From: Mollicutes bacterium
GTDB lineage: Bacteria > Bacillota_I > Bacilli_A > Izemoplasmatales > Izemoplasmataceae
Assembly: GCA_003559585.1 (NCBI GenBank)
Contig: PWKX01000057.1
Location: 1-10,749 of the forward strand
Direction of reading: 5' to 3'
DNA: 10,749 nt
Positions 1 through 7,506 of the stretch are shown piece after piece. The notes under the pieces were generated by a model. That model was not told the DNA's origin and did not search any database. It was given only the letters and a program-made list of their open reading frames with translations. A program made the position numbers and the translations under genes. Each line of letters opens with the position of its first letter. The stretch's first letter is position 1.

Positions 1-882
1 AGGGTGTTTGGATTATCAGGTAGCGGAAAAAGCACCATCACGCATGCCAAACATAACGGTAAATACGATATTGAAGTCCTACATGATGATGCCTTTATCA
101 TTGAAAATGATCACTTGTATGCGGTATCCTTAGAACCATCTTACTTTGATAAAGTTCAAGACTACCCAACCAACAGTAACGATAACCGTTACTTACTAAC
201 CGTGCAAAACGTTGGTGCGACGGTTGATGAAAATAACCTGGTTGTGCCTGTAACTGAAGACATTCGTAATGGAAATGGTCGCGCGGTTAAAAGTAAGTTT
301 TGGACACCATCAAGAGCTTACAAGTTTAACCATCCACTAAACAGCATCTTTTGGATCATGAAAGACGATACACTACCACCCCTTCTAAAAGTCAACAACG
401 CTGCCTTAGCGGCTACGATGGGGGCAACTTTAGCCACAAAAAGAACGAGTGCTGAAGAAGGTGCCGATCCAAATGAATTAGCCTTTGTTCCATACGCCAA
501 TCCATTTAGACTCTACCCACTCAGCAAAGATTATGACAATTTTAAACACTTATTCAACAATCAAAACGTTGATTGTTATATCATCAATACAGGTTTCTTT
601 GGCGATAAAAAAATCAAACCACAAGACACCTTAAACGCCATTGAAGGCGTGGTTGAAAACCGCCACACCTACACCCCGTTTTTAAACTCCGAAATGATCA
701 GTGTGGCCGAGGTTGAAGGCTTTGCGTTATCACCTGATCAAACATACCTCAACAACTTTAAAGCACGCATGAAAAAAAGAATGGATTTCATTAAGGGATT
801 AACAGGCGAAGACATGTTACCTGATGAGGCATCCTCAGTTATCCATGCTTTGATTAAAGCTTCTGAAGGTGATCACTCATGA
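1..882 (+). CDS. Phosphoenolpyruvate carboxykinase (ATP)-like protein, C-terminal part (5' end outside window)
   Basis: The reading frame is open from base 1, so this is the C-terminal ~293 residues of a larger protein; the GTG at 4 is internal. Counting the first codon as residue 1, a P-loop GLSGSGKS lies at 4-11, a kinase-2-like HDD at about 28-30, LPPLLK at 125-130 (compare LPPV-x-R/K in PEPCKs) and an INTG element at 195-198. The length after the P-loop matches E. coli PckA, where about 290 residues follow it. The known family reaction is oxaloacetate + ATP to PEP + CO2 + ADP in the cytosol. The sequence is divergent: the family's FEGGCYAK, GTERG and FG-x-PF stretches are not recognisable, the last being replaced by YANPFRLYPL. 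The substrate is therefore inferred. TGA at 880-882 overlaps the next start (ATGA), indicating co-transcription with the aminotransferase. Confidence 0.8.
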   Translation, partial: RVFGLSGSGKSTITHAKHNGKYDIEVLHDDAFIIENDHLYAVSLEPSYFDKVQDYPTNSNDNRYLLTVQNVGATVDENNLVVPVTEDIRNGNGRAVKSKFWTPSRAYKFNHPLNSIFWIMKDDTLPPLLKVNNAALAATMGATLATKRTSAEEGADPNELAFVPYANPFRLYPLSKDYDNFKHLFNNQNVDCYIINTGFFGDKKIKPQDTLNAIEGVVENRHTYTPFLNSEMISVAEVEGFALSPDQTYLNNFKARMKKRMDFIKGLTGEDMLPDEASSVIHALIKASEGDHS

Positions 883-2186
883 AAGATTTTATCGCACAGA
901 GCTCTGTTGGTAAAGAAATAGTCGATGTTGTCTTTGAAGCGGCACAAGGCGCCATAAAAGCCACAAAAGAACACGGTGATGACGCCGTTGTTAATGGCGC
1001 CTTTGGTACCTATTTTAAAGAAGATGGATCGTTTTTAACCTTTGATACCGTCTACCGCACCTTTGACCGCATTCCTGATTTCCAAAAAGCAAAGTATGCC
1101 TCTTCTATTGCTGGACCAAGCGAGTTTCAAAGCGCGGTCAAAGATTGGTTGTTCACATCAGCCGGTCTAGACATCAACGCTGATGTCATCGCCACCCCTG
1201 GTGGAACCGGTGCATTATCTTCTACCATCAAAAACGCTTTAGACCGCGGAGAAACCGTGATTCACCCCGATATTGGGTGGGGGCCTTATAAAACCATCGC
1301 TAAAGAGATGCAAAACCCTGTGGCCTACTATCAACTGTTTGATGGCGATCAGTTTAATTTAGAATCCTTTAAAGAAACTTGTACAAAAGTCATGAAAGAC
1401 CAAGGCAAAGTTTTGGCCTTTATCAACGACCCCTGTCAAAATCCTACTGGTTATACCATGCGGGAAGATGAATGGGACGATCTCTTGACTTTTATCAATG
1501 AACTCTCAGAAAAAGGCCCATTCATCTTACTGCATGATGTGGCATACATTGACTTCAACAAACTTGGTGATGATTATAAACGCATATTTGAGCGTTTCAA
1601 TAAAATGAGTGACAACGTTTTAACCGTGATTGCTTTTAGTGTTTCTAAAACATTAACGGCTTACGGCATGCGCGTTGGCGCACAGGTGTTGATTTCAAAC
1701 AACGAAAAACAACGCAAGATGTTTAATCACGCGTGTGGCAATACCGCCAGAGGCGTTTGGTCGACCGTTAATAACGGTGGCATGATGGCGTTTGCCAGCA
1801 TCGCTCATAACCAAGAAATCAAACAAGCTTATTTAAATGAAAAACAACAGTTCGTCACCTTACTTCAAGAACGTGCGGACATATTAATCGAAGAAGCTCA
1901 AGCGATTGATTTACCGATTTATCCCTATCATGAAGGGTTCTTTTTAACCATTAAAATTGATGATCACGTCGTTAAAAATGAATTGCATTTAAAATTAAAA
2001 GACCACAACATTTTCTTCGTCAATGTTTACGGCGGATTAAGGGTGGCGTTATGTTCGATTCCTAAGCAAAAATTATATGGCCTTGCCAAACGGATCAAAG
2101 ATGTCCTTGATTCCATTGTTGAGCAACAAGATGAACAAGAAGAAAGCGTACCACAAGAACAAGCAGAAAACAGCGTCACACCATAA
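879..2186 (+). CDS. PLP-dependent class I aminotransferase (aspartate/aromatic type)
   Basis: A 435-residue fold-type I aminotransferase. Visible active-site elements are GGTGALS (108-114, phosphate-binding loop), GWGPYK (133-138, Trp stacking on PLP), NPTG (188-191), Asp220 and Tyr223 in HDVAYIDF, the Schiff-base Lys257 in SVSKTLTAYGMRVG with Arg265, and Arg388 in GGLRVALCSIP, which should bind the substrate alpha-carboxylate. The pattern resembles subgroup I alpha aspartate/aromatic aminotransferases, but a CGNTARGVWS stretch at 287-296 suggests a distinct branch, so the amino donor cannot be fixed. The start is firm: AAGGTGATC precedes the ATG and that ATG overlaps the upstream TGA. Pairing with the PEPCK-like gene suggests deamination of aspartate to oxaloacetate feeding PEP (inference). 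The last ~21 residues form an acidic, Gln-rich tail beyond the fold. Translation ends just before a bidirectional terminator. Confidence 0.88.
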   Translation: MKDFIAQSSVGKEIVDVVFEAAQGAIKATKEHGDDAVVNGAFGTYFKEDGSFLTFDTVYRTFDRIPDFQKAKYASSIAGPSEFQSAVKDWLFTSAGLDINADVIATPGGTGALSSTIKNALDRGETVIHPDIGWGPYKTIAKEMQNPVAYYQLFDGDQFNLESFKETCTKVMKDQGKVLAFINDPCQNPTGYTMREDEWDDLLTFINELSEKGPFILLHDVAYIDFNKLGDDYKRIFERFNKMSDNVLTVIAFSVSKTLTAYGMRVGAQVLISNNEKQRKMFNHACGNTARGVWSTVNNGGMMAFASIAHNQEIKQAYLNEKQQFVTLLQERADILIEEAQAIDLPIYPYHEGFFLTIKIDDHVVKNELHLKLKDHNIFFVNVYGGLRVALCSIPKQKLYGLAKRIKDVLDSIVEQQDEQEESVPQEQAENSVTP

Positions 2187-2191
2187 ATAAA

Positions 2192-2232
2192 AAAACGTCC
2201 TTTGAAGATATACAATCATCTTAGGACGTTTT
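2192..2232. terminator. Bidirectional hairpin terminator between converging units
   Basis: Arms AAAACGTCCT (2192-2201) and AGGACGTTTT (2223-2232) are perfect 10-base inverted repeats. An inner AAGAT/ATCTT pair extends the stem across a small bulge. On the minus strand the stem runs into seven T then ATTTA, a strong U-tract; on the + strand it is followed by TTTTATTTT. It lies between the aminotransferase stop (2184-2186) and miaA, and the right arm is also the last codons of miaA. Confidence 0.85.
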
Positions 2233-3132
2233 ATTTTGAGCTTTTTTGATGATATCAATCACAGTCGTAACTTTATCTTGTGCGCTCATGTCTGTCACAT
2301 CAAGGACGTGGCTTTTCTTAAACTGATGTTTAAAATAGGTAAGTTGTCGTTTGGCATACTGTCTTGAGCGTTGTTTGATGAGAGATTTGGCATCGTCTAA
2401 CGACAAAACCCCATCAAAATAAGCGAAACACTCCTTATACCCGATCGCTTGAGAGGCTGTTTTTGAAACATCGCCACGGTCATATAATTGCTTAGCTTCT
2501 TCTAATAAGCCGTTATCAAACATTTGTGAAACACGCGCGTTGATGCGGTCATATAAGGTTTGACGGTCCATGGTTAAAACGATTAACACATATGGATAAA
2601 CAACCTTTTCTTGATTGATTTGCTGGCTTCTTGGCGCGCCTTGATCCACTCTGTTTAATGCTTGGATGACCCGTTTTCTATTGTTGGGGTGCACGTTGTT
2701 AGCCGTTGCTTGATCGACAGCTTGAAGGGTTTGATATAACGTGTCGTTAGATAGGTGTTCATAAGCTTTTTCAACCGTATCATCACGGTAGGCTTGATCG
2801 AAATTAAAATCATGGACCACGCTTTTAATGTAAAAGCCTGTGCCCCCTACAATGAGAGGCAGTTTGTCGCGGGATTTAAAGGTTTCAATCAAAGACCGCA
2901 CATCTGCTTGATAGCGAGCCACGCTGTAAGCTTCACTAGGATCTAAGATGTCAATCATATGATGTGGGACTTGTTTGGCTTCTTCTTCTGTAATTTTCGC
3001 CGTGCCAATGTCCATGGTTTGATAGATTTGCATGGCATCACCAGAGATAATCTCGGTGTTAAAATATTGGGCCACATCTATCGATAAAGCGGTTTTACCA
3101 ACGCCTGTTGGCCCTGTGATAATCACAATCAT
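2221..3132 (-). CDS. miaA: tRNA dimethylallyltransferase MiaA
   Basis: A 303-residue enzyme that transfers a dimethylallyl group from DMAPP to N6 of A37 in tRNAs reading UNN codons, giving i6A37. Motifs are the P-loop GPTGVGKT (7-14), SGDAMQIYQTMDIGTAK with catalytic Asp32, VPHHMIDI, the IVGGTGFYI element, ASQAIGYKE, and a C-terminal SRQYAKRQLTYFK (Tyr where many homologues have Trp). Length is normal. The start ATG overlaps the mutL TGA (ATGA, 3129-3132). Only a weak GAGCGG lies upstream, so translation is probably coupled to mutL. mutL-miaA adjacency is also found in E. coli, but hfq, which follows there, is absent. The product is the substrate for MiaB, encoded in the same cluster. The TAA stop and last codons lie in the terminator stem. 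Confidence 0.97.
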   Translation of the reverse strand: MIVIITGPTGVGKTALSIDVAQYFNTEIISGDAMQIYQTMDIGTAKITEEEAKQVPHHMIDILDPSEAYSVARYQADVRSLIETFKSRDKLPLIVGGTGFYIKSVVHDFNFDQAYRDDTVEKAYEHLSNDTLYQTLQAVDQATANNVHPNNRKRVIQALNRVDQGAPRSQQINQEKVVYPYVLIVLTMDRQTLYDRINARVSQMFDNGLLEEAKQLYDRGDVSKTASQAIGYKECFAYFDGVLSLDDAKSLIKQRSRQYAKRQLTYFKHQFKKSHVLDVTDMSAQDKVTTVIDIIKKAQNKTS

Positions 3133-4874
3133 GATTGAATCCGCTCAAACATATTTTCTAGTTCATACAAACTCATATGTTTAATGGTTGGACGGCCATG
3201 TGGACAAGTATATGGGTTTTGACAGGCGTTTAAGTCTTTAATAAGTTTGGTTACTTCATGTTTGTTGATATAGGTATTGCCTCTAATAGAGTGTTTGCAC
3301 GATAAATCTTTAGCCAGTTGATCAACGATGTCTTCAATGTTTAACGCATCTTCTTCGAGCAAGGTTTTAATCATCGTCTCAGCGTATGCTTGTTCGAGGT
3401 TTTTTCTAAACCAACTTGGAACACCTTTGATGTTTAAGGTAGTTTGATTGGATACCTCTGTATCTAACCCCATCGTTTCAAGCGTTGGTTTAATGGTCTT
3501 ATAAGCGGTCATTTCATGATTTGATAACTTGATTTCTAAAGGCGTCAACAAGGTGGTTTGATGTGTGCTTTCTTGAGACATCTTGTTTAGGTAAGTTTCA
3601 TAACGAATTCTTTCAGCCGCAGCATGTTGGTCCATGACATACATGCCTTTTTCATTTTGAAATAAAAGATACGTCCCATGTAGTTGGCCAATATAATCTA
3701 GATGGGGTAAAGTTCTTTTGGGTGGTTCAGTGCTTGGCTTTGAATTTCCCTGAGTGGTGTTTGCCTTAGAGGCAGGTGATTGTGTCGCTGTGTCTTTTTC
3801 TTCTTGAGGGGTTTGTTCATCTAACGATGAAAAATCCATGGTTTTTTGTTCACGTTTTTCTTTAGAAAAAGGCATCTCAGAGATGTGTTCTACTGTGCTG
3901 ATTGTGTTGTTCAGCGTATCGGTAATCAGTCGTTCTAAGGCTTGTGATTCAGAAAACTTAACATCGAGTTTTTGCGGGTGAATATTCACATCAATGAGCA
4001 GTGGGTCAACGGTAATATTTAAGTATAAAATCGGGTATTTATGTACCGGAAGATAGGTTTTAATCGCGCGCATCACAGCGTTTGTTAATCGGTCATTTCT
4101 AAACAAACGACGATTGACAAACAACATCATATGATGTTTACTAGATCGGTTATAATACGGTTTAGCGATGTAACCATGAATGCTAAAGTATTGGTTTTTC
4201 GCTTCAAAAGGCAGTAAGTTTTTGATGATATCAATTGGATATATTTGATGTAATATTTTTAGCACATGACCATCACCGGCGGTTTTTAATAACACCTTTT
4301 TATTATTGGTAAGTTTAAAGGCGATATTCGGGTGTGATAACGCGAGTTTATTAACATGCTCAACGATTAATGACAACTCTTTTTGTTCGCTTTTTAAATG
4401 CTTTAACCGTGCTGGGGTATTATAAAACAAGTGTTTAACTAAGATATGCGTGCCTTTTTTCGCCTGACCGGCAGATGATTCAATCACTTGATTGTTGCGG
4501 ATGATGCGTTTATGACCTGGTTCATCGGTGGGTGATGATTCAATCTCAACGTGGGCAACACTACCAATAGAAGGTAACGCTTCGCCTCTAAAACCTAAAG
4601 AAGCGATGTGATGTAAATCGTGATGGGTTTTAATCTTACTGGTCGCGTGACGTTTAAAGGCAAGATTTAAATCATCTTCATCCATACCATCGCCATCATC
4701 AAACACACGGATTTCTTTTAATCCGGCTTCTTTTAATTGAATATCAATCTGTTTAGCTTGTGCATCGATTGCATTTTCACATAACTCTTTGATGACGCTG
4801 GCCATGTTTTCTACCACTTCACCAGCCGCAATCATATTAGACAAAGTCTCATCTAATTGTCTTATGTTTCCCAT
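3129..4874 (-). CDS. mutL: DNA mismatch repair protein MutL (endonuclease type)
   Basis: A 581-residue MutL. The N-terminal GHKL ATPase shows KELCENAIDA (catalytic Glu30, Mg-binding Asn34), DDGDGM (59-64), GFRGEAL (94-100) and NTPAR (152-156). A low-complexity polar linker at about 335-390 leads to the C-terminal dimerisation/nicking domain. That domain has the metal motif DQHAAAERIRYE (415-426, DQHA-x2-E-x4-E), SCKHSIRG (525-532) and CPHGRP (557-562). This is the form that nicks DNA itself in bacteria without MutH; no mutH is seen here. QTTLLTP (439-445) sits where B. subtilis MutL has its beta-clamp contact (by-eye alignment). I chose the ATG at 4874 because it gives the canonical MGxIRQLDE start and AGGTGAT ends 4 bases before it; GTG 4883 and ATG 4880 lie inside that SD. 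The usual VVERPAS reads VVENMAS here. Confidence 0.97.
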   Translation of the reverse strand: MGNIRQLDETLSNMIAAGEVVENMASVIKELCENAIDAQAKQIDIQLKEAGLKEIRVFDDGDGMDEDDLNLAFKRHATSKIKTHHDLHHIASLGFRGEALPSIGSVAHVEIESSPTDEPGHKRIIRNNQVIESSAGQAKKGTHILVKHLFYNTPARLKHLKSEQKELSLIVEHVNKLALSHPNIAFKLTNNKKVLLKTAGDGHVLKILHQIYPIDIIKNLLPFEAKNQYFSIHGYIAKPYYNRSSKHHMMLFVNRRLFRNDRLTNAVMRAIKTYLPVHKYPILYLNITVDPLLIDVNIHPQKLDVKFSESQALERLITDTLNNTISTVEHISEMPFSKEKREQKTMDFSSLDEQTPQEEKDTATQSPASKANTTQGNSKPSTEPPKRTLPHLDYIGQLHGTYLLFQNEKGMYVMDQHAAAERIRYETYLNKMSQESTHQTTLLTPLEIKLSNHEMTAYKTIKPTLETMGLDTEVSNQTTLNIKGVPSWFRKNLEQAYAETMIKTLLEEDALNIEDIVDQLAKDLSCKHSIRGNTYINKHEVTKLIKDLNACQNPYTCPHGRPTIKHMSLYELENMFERIQS

Positions 4875-4878
4875 CGGC

Positions 4879-4885
4879 ATCACCT
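4879..4885 (-). promoter_or_regulatory. mutL Shine-Dalgarno (decides start)
   Basis: AGGTGAT on the minus strand complements the 16S 3' end and ends 4 bases before ATG 4874. Two other in-frame start codons, GTG 4883 and ATG 4880, overlap this element and are therefore poor candidates. Confidence 0.75.
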
Positions 4886-4898
4886 GTTTTCTATGTTT

Positions 4899-4927
4899 AT
4901 TGTATCACGTGTTTAACTGAAGAAAAA
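4899..4927 (-). promoter_or_regulatory. Candidate extended -10 promoter for mutL-miaA
   Basis: On the minus strand, TG-A-TACAAT (TG at 4907-4906, hexamer 4904-4899) is an extended -10 box with one mismatch to TATAAT. The -35 hexamer 17 bases upstream is poor (TTTTTC, 4927-4922) and lies in the U-tract of the mutS terminator. Transcription would begin near 4892, about 18 bases before the mutL ATG. It follows directly after a terminator, which supports a separate mutL-miaA unit. Confidence 0.55.
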
Positions 4928-4955
4928 GAAGCATATAACCTTAATGCTTCTTTTT
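4923..4955 (-). terminator. Terminator after mutS, with the stop codon in the loop
   Basis: Perfect 12-base arms AAAAAGAAGCAT (4923-4934) and ATGCTTCTTTTT (4944-4955) flank a 9-base loop. Read on the minus strand, the 5' arm encodes the last mutS codons (KKKH), the TAA stop (4943-4941) opens the loop, and the 3' arm ends in TTTTT followed by CTTC. The A-rich and T-rich ends make it potentially active in both directions. Confidence 0.75.
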
Positions 4956-7490
4956 AATGAGGGCTTTTAATTGATAGAGTAACTCTAAAGCTTCAAAAGG
5001 TTTCATGTCATCTGGGTTGATCGCTTGTAGTTTTTTAACAACGTCGCTTTCTTCTTTGGGTGCTTCTTCTTTAAACGTTTCCTCAGCGATAGTAAAAAGG
5101 TTTAAATCGTGTTTATTTGATGACTCTAACGACTTTAAAATGTGTTCACTTCGATTAATGAGTGGCCGCGGTAAATTAGCCAATGCCGCCACGTTAATCC
5201 CATAAGACTTATCGGCTTTCCCTGGTTTAACTTTATGATGGAAGGTGATGCTGCCATGTTCTTCTTTCGCACTAACATGCACATTGGTTAATAAAGGCAA
5301 TTGTTCTTCTAAATTGGTTAACTCATGATAATGGGTAGAAAACAACGTTTTAGCACCAATTTCTTGATGGATGTATTCAATGATTGCCTGGGCAATCGCC
5401 AGGCCATCATATGTAGAGGTGCCTCGCCCAATTTCATCAAAAATGATCAATGAATCTTTGGTGGCGTATTGAATTGCATGATTGGCATCAAGCATTTCAA
5501 CCATAAACGTTGATTTACCACTGATTAAATCATCGCTAGCCCCAATTCTAGTAAAAAGCTGATCAAAAACGGGTAATGTTGCTTTTTTAGCAGGGACAAA
5601 ACAACCAATTTGAGCCATAATCGCAGTCATCGCTAGCTGACGCATGTAGGTTGATTTACCACTCATATTAGGTCCGGTGATTAATAATATATCGGTCGCA
5701 TCATCCATGATGATATCGTTAGGAATAAAGGGCGTTTCCATCACCGTTTCCACAATGGGGTGGGTTGAAGCTTCGATGTTGATGGTGCGCTTATCAGTTA
5801 AGGTTGGTCTAATCAAATTCAGTTGTTCACTGATGGTAGAAAACGCCAAATACATGTCAATCTCACTGATGATCTCAGCGTTTTGTTGGACAATGGTGAT
5901 GATCTTTCGCATGTTGTCTCTGAGCTCAATAAATAACGCGTACTCTCGTTTCACGCTTTTTTCTTCACTCGATAAAATGATGTTTTCTTTTTCCTTTAAG
6001 GCCTCGGTGATATACCGTTCAGCATTGGCTAAGGTTTGTTTGCGAACATAACCAAAGGAGTCCTTCACATTCGCAATTTGTCCTTTTGGGACTTCAATGT
6101 AATAACCAAACACGCGGTTATACCCAATTTTCAACTTCTTAATGCCTGTTTTATCGCGTTCTTTAATTTCAAGCTCTTTTAACCAGTCTGAAACATTTAA
6201 ATGAATATCACGCAAATCATCTAAATCATCATCATACCCTTTTTTAAACATCCCACCTTCTTTGATGGTGAGTGGCACATCATCTTTTAATGCTTGTTTT
6301 AATAACGTATGGGTGTCTTTTAAATCGTCAATGCGATCAGCCAGTTCGTGTGCGTATGGCAAGGTTAGCTTACGAAGTTCTTCTTTAAAAGCCGGCAATA
6401 CTTCTAGTGATTTTCTTAGTTGTAATAGGTCTTTGGCGTTGGTGTTGCCATATGAAATACGGCCGATGATGCGTTCTAAATCATAAACCTGGGTTAGTGA
6501 AGATTTAAGCGTTTCAGCGACCATAAAATCTTCATTAATCGTTTCAATGAAATCATAGCGTTTATTTAATGTCTCTTTGTTTAAGATTGGTCTTAATATT
6601 TGACGTTTTAAAAACCGAGCCCCCATGGCTGTTTTGGTTTTATTCAACAACCAAAAAAGTGAGCCATTTTCTTGGTTTTTAAGCATGGTTTTTGTAAGTT
6701 CTAAATGTCTGATTGTATTGGCATCTAACTTCATGATGGCGGTTGGTTCGATGGCTTTAACATCTTTAAGATGCAAAAGCATTCGTTTTTGTGTTTTCAT
6801 GATATAGCTTAATAAGCGACGGACCGTCTTTTTTTCATCAAGGGTTTCTAAGTGATCATAAAGATGTGTAAAGGTCTCATCAATCGTGGTATCGGTGTGG
6901 ATGGACAGATGAATGCCTTCTTTGTCCACAAAGCCTTTGATGTAGGGTTCAAAGGTTTTATGAGCAATGACGATTTCCTTAATTGATAACGTCGAGAGTT
7001 CTCCGATGAGAATGTTTTGGTCTTTTGGTAGTTTAAGTGCGTACATTTCACCTGTTGATAGGTTTAAAGTCGCAATGGTATAACTGTATTCACTTAAGCC
7101 AATGCTGGCTACAAAATCTTCAGCCGCTTTGGCTTCATCGATGTTGGTACCAGGGGTAATGATTCTAATGACATCACGGTTCACAAGTTTTTTACCATTA
7201 CCGGCGGCTTCGGTTTGTTCACAAATGGCAACTTTATATCCTTTGTCGATCAATCGAGAAATATAAGCATCACTGGCGTGGTGTGGGACCCCACACATCG
7301 GGACTTTCTCAGCGCCACCGTCACGTTCGGTTAACTGAATTTCTAGTTCTTTAGAAGAGAGTAAAGCATCTTCAAAGAACATCTCATAAAAATCGCCCAA
7401 TCGAAAAAAGACGATAGCATCGCTATGGTCTTCTTTTATCTTTAAGTATTGTTGGATCATCGGGGTATAAGCAGCAGCGTCTTTAGCCAT
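4941..7490 (-). CDS. mutS: DNA mismatch repair protein MutS
   Basis: An 849-residue MutS1 that binds mismatches and small loops and recruits MutL. The N-terminal mismatch-reading motif GDFYE supplies Phe34 and Glu36. The clamp and lever domains fill the middle. The C-terminal ABC-type ATPase has Walker A GPNMSGKST (606-614), the STFMVEM signature (660-666), Walker B with Asp685-Glu686 in FDEIGRGTSTYDG, and FSTHYHEL (717-724). DLNLF at 795-799 resembles the QL(S/D)LF beta-clamp pentapeptide and sits in the flexible C-terminal region where such motifs occur. Length is typical and all catalytic residues are present. The start ATG 7490 has AGAGGAG 9 bases upstream, overlapping the previous gene's stop; the intergenic gap is 14 bases, so mutS is co-translated from the promoter at 8531-8559. 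The stop codon lies in a terminator loop. Confidence 0.98.
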   Translation of the reverse strand: MAKDAAAYTPMIQQYLKIKEDHSDAIVFFRLGDFYEMFFEDALLSSKELEIQLTERDGGAEKVPMCGVPHHASDAYISRLIDKGYKVAICEQTEAAGNGKKLVNRDVIRIITPGTNIDEAKAAEDFVASIGLSEYSYTIATLNLSTGEMYALKLPKDQNILIGELSTLSIKEIVIAHKTFEPYIKGFVDKEGIHLSIHTDTTIDETFTHLYDHLETLDEKKTVRRLLSYIMKTQKRMLLHLKDVKAIEPTAIMKLDANTIRHLELTKTMLKNQENGSLFWLLNKTKTAMGARFLKRQILRPILNKETLNKRYDFIETINEDFMVAETLKSSLTQVYDLERIIGRISYGNTNAKDLLQLRKSLEVLPAFKEELRKLTLPYAHELADRIDDLKDTHTLLKQALKDDVPLTIKEGGMFKKGYDDDLDDLRDIHLNVSDWLKELEIKERDKTGIKKLKIGYNRVFGYYIEVPKGQIANVKDSFGYVRKQTLANAERYITEALKEKENIILSSEEKSVKREYALFIELRDNMRKIITIVQQNAEIISEIDMYLAFSTISEQLNLIRPTLTDKRTINIEASTHPIVETVMETPFIPNDIIMDDATDILLITGPNMSGKSTYMRQLAMTAIMAQIGCFVPAKKATLPVFDQLFTRIGASDDLISGKSTFMVEMLDANHAIQYATKDSLIIFDEIGRGTSTYDGLAIAQAIIEYIHQEIGAKTLFSTHYHELTNLEEQLPLLTNVHVSAKEEHGSITFHHKVKPGKADKSYGINVAALANLPRPLINRSEHILKSLESSNKHDLNLFTIAEETFKEEAPKEESDVVKKLQAINPDDMKPFEALELLYQLKALIKKKH

Positions 7491-7499
7491 AAATGTTAG

Positions 7500-7506
7500 C
7501 TCCTCT
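7500..7506 (-). promoter_or_regulatory. mutS Shine-Dalgarno overlapping the upstream stop
   Basis: AGAGGAG on the minus strand lies 9 bases before ATG 7490. Its first two bases are part of the TAG stop (7507-7505) of the upstream gene. Ribosomes ending the upstream gene would stop directly on the mutS initiation site. Confidence 0.75.

Noticed and set aside
4..6. GTG as start codon of the first gene
   Set aside because: It falls one residue before the P-loop, which in PEPCK lies in mid-protein; the real start is outside the window.
373..390. Lys in LPPLLK, where E. coli PckA has Arg333, taken as loss of a catalytic residue
   Set aside because: From memory, Lys occurs at this position in other functional ATP-PEPCKs (Bacillus and plant types), so it does not by itself suggest an inactive enzyme.
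4881..4883. GTG start giving a three-residue longer MutL
   Set aside because: The codon is part of the Shine-Dalgarno sequence, and the canonical MGxIRQLDE start at 4874 has proper spacing.
5677..6051. 124-codon open frame on the + strand inside mutS
   Set aside because: It lies wholly antisense to well-conserved mutS codons, has no plausible SD and gives a Ser/Met-rich sequence typical of a reverse-complement shadow.
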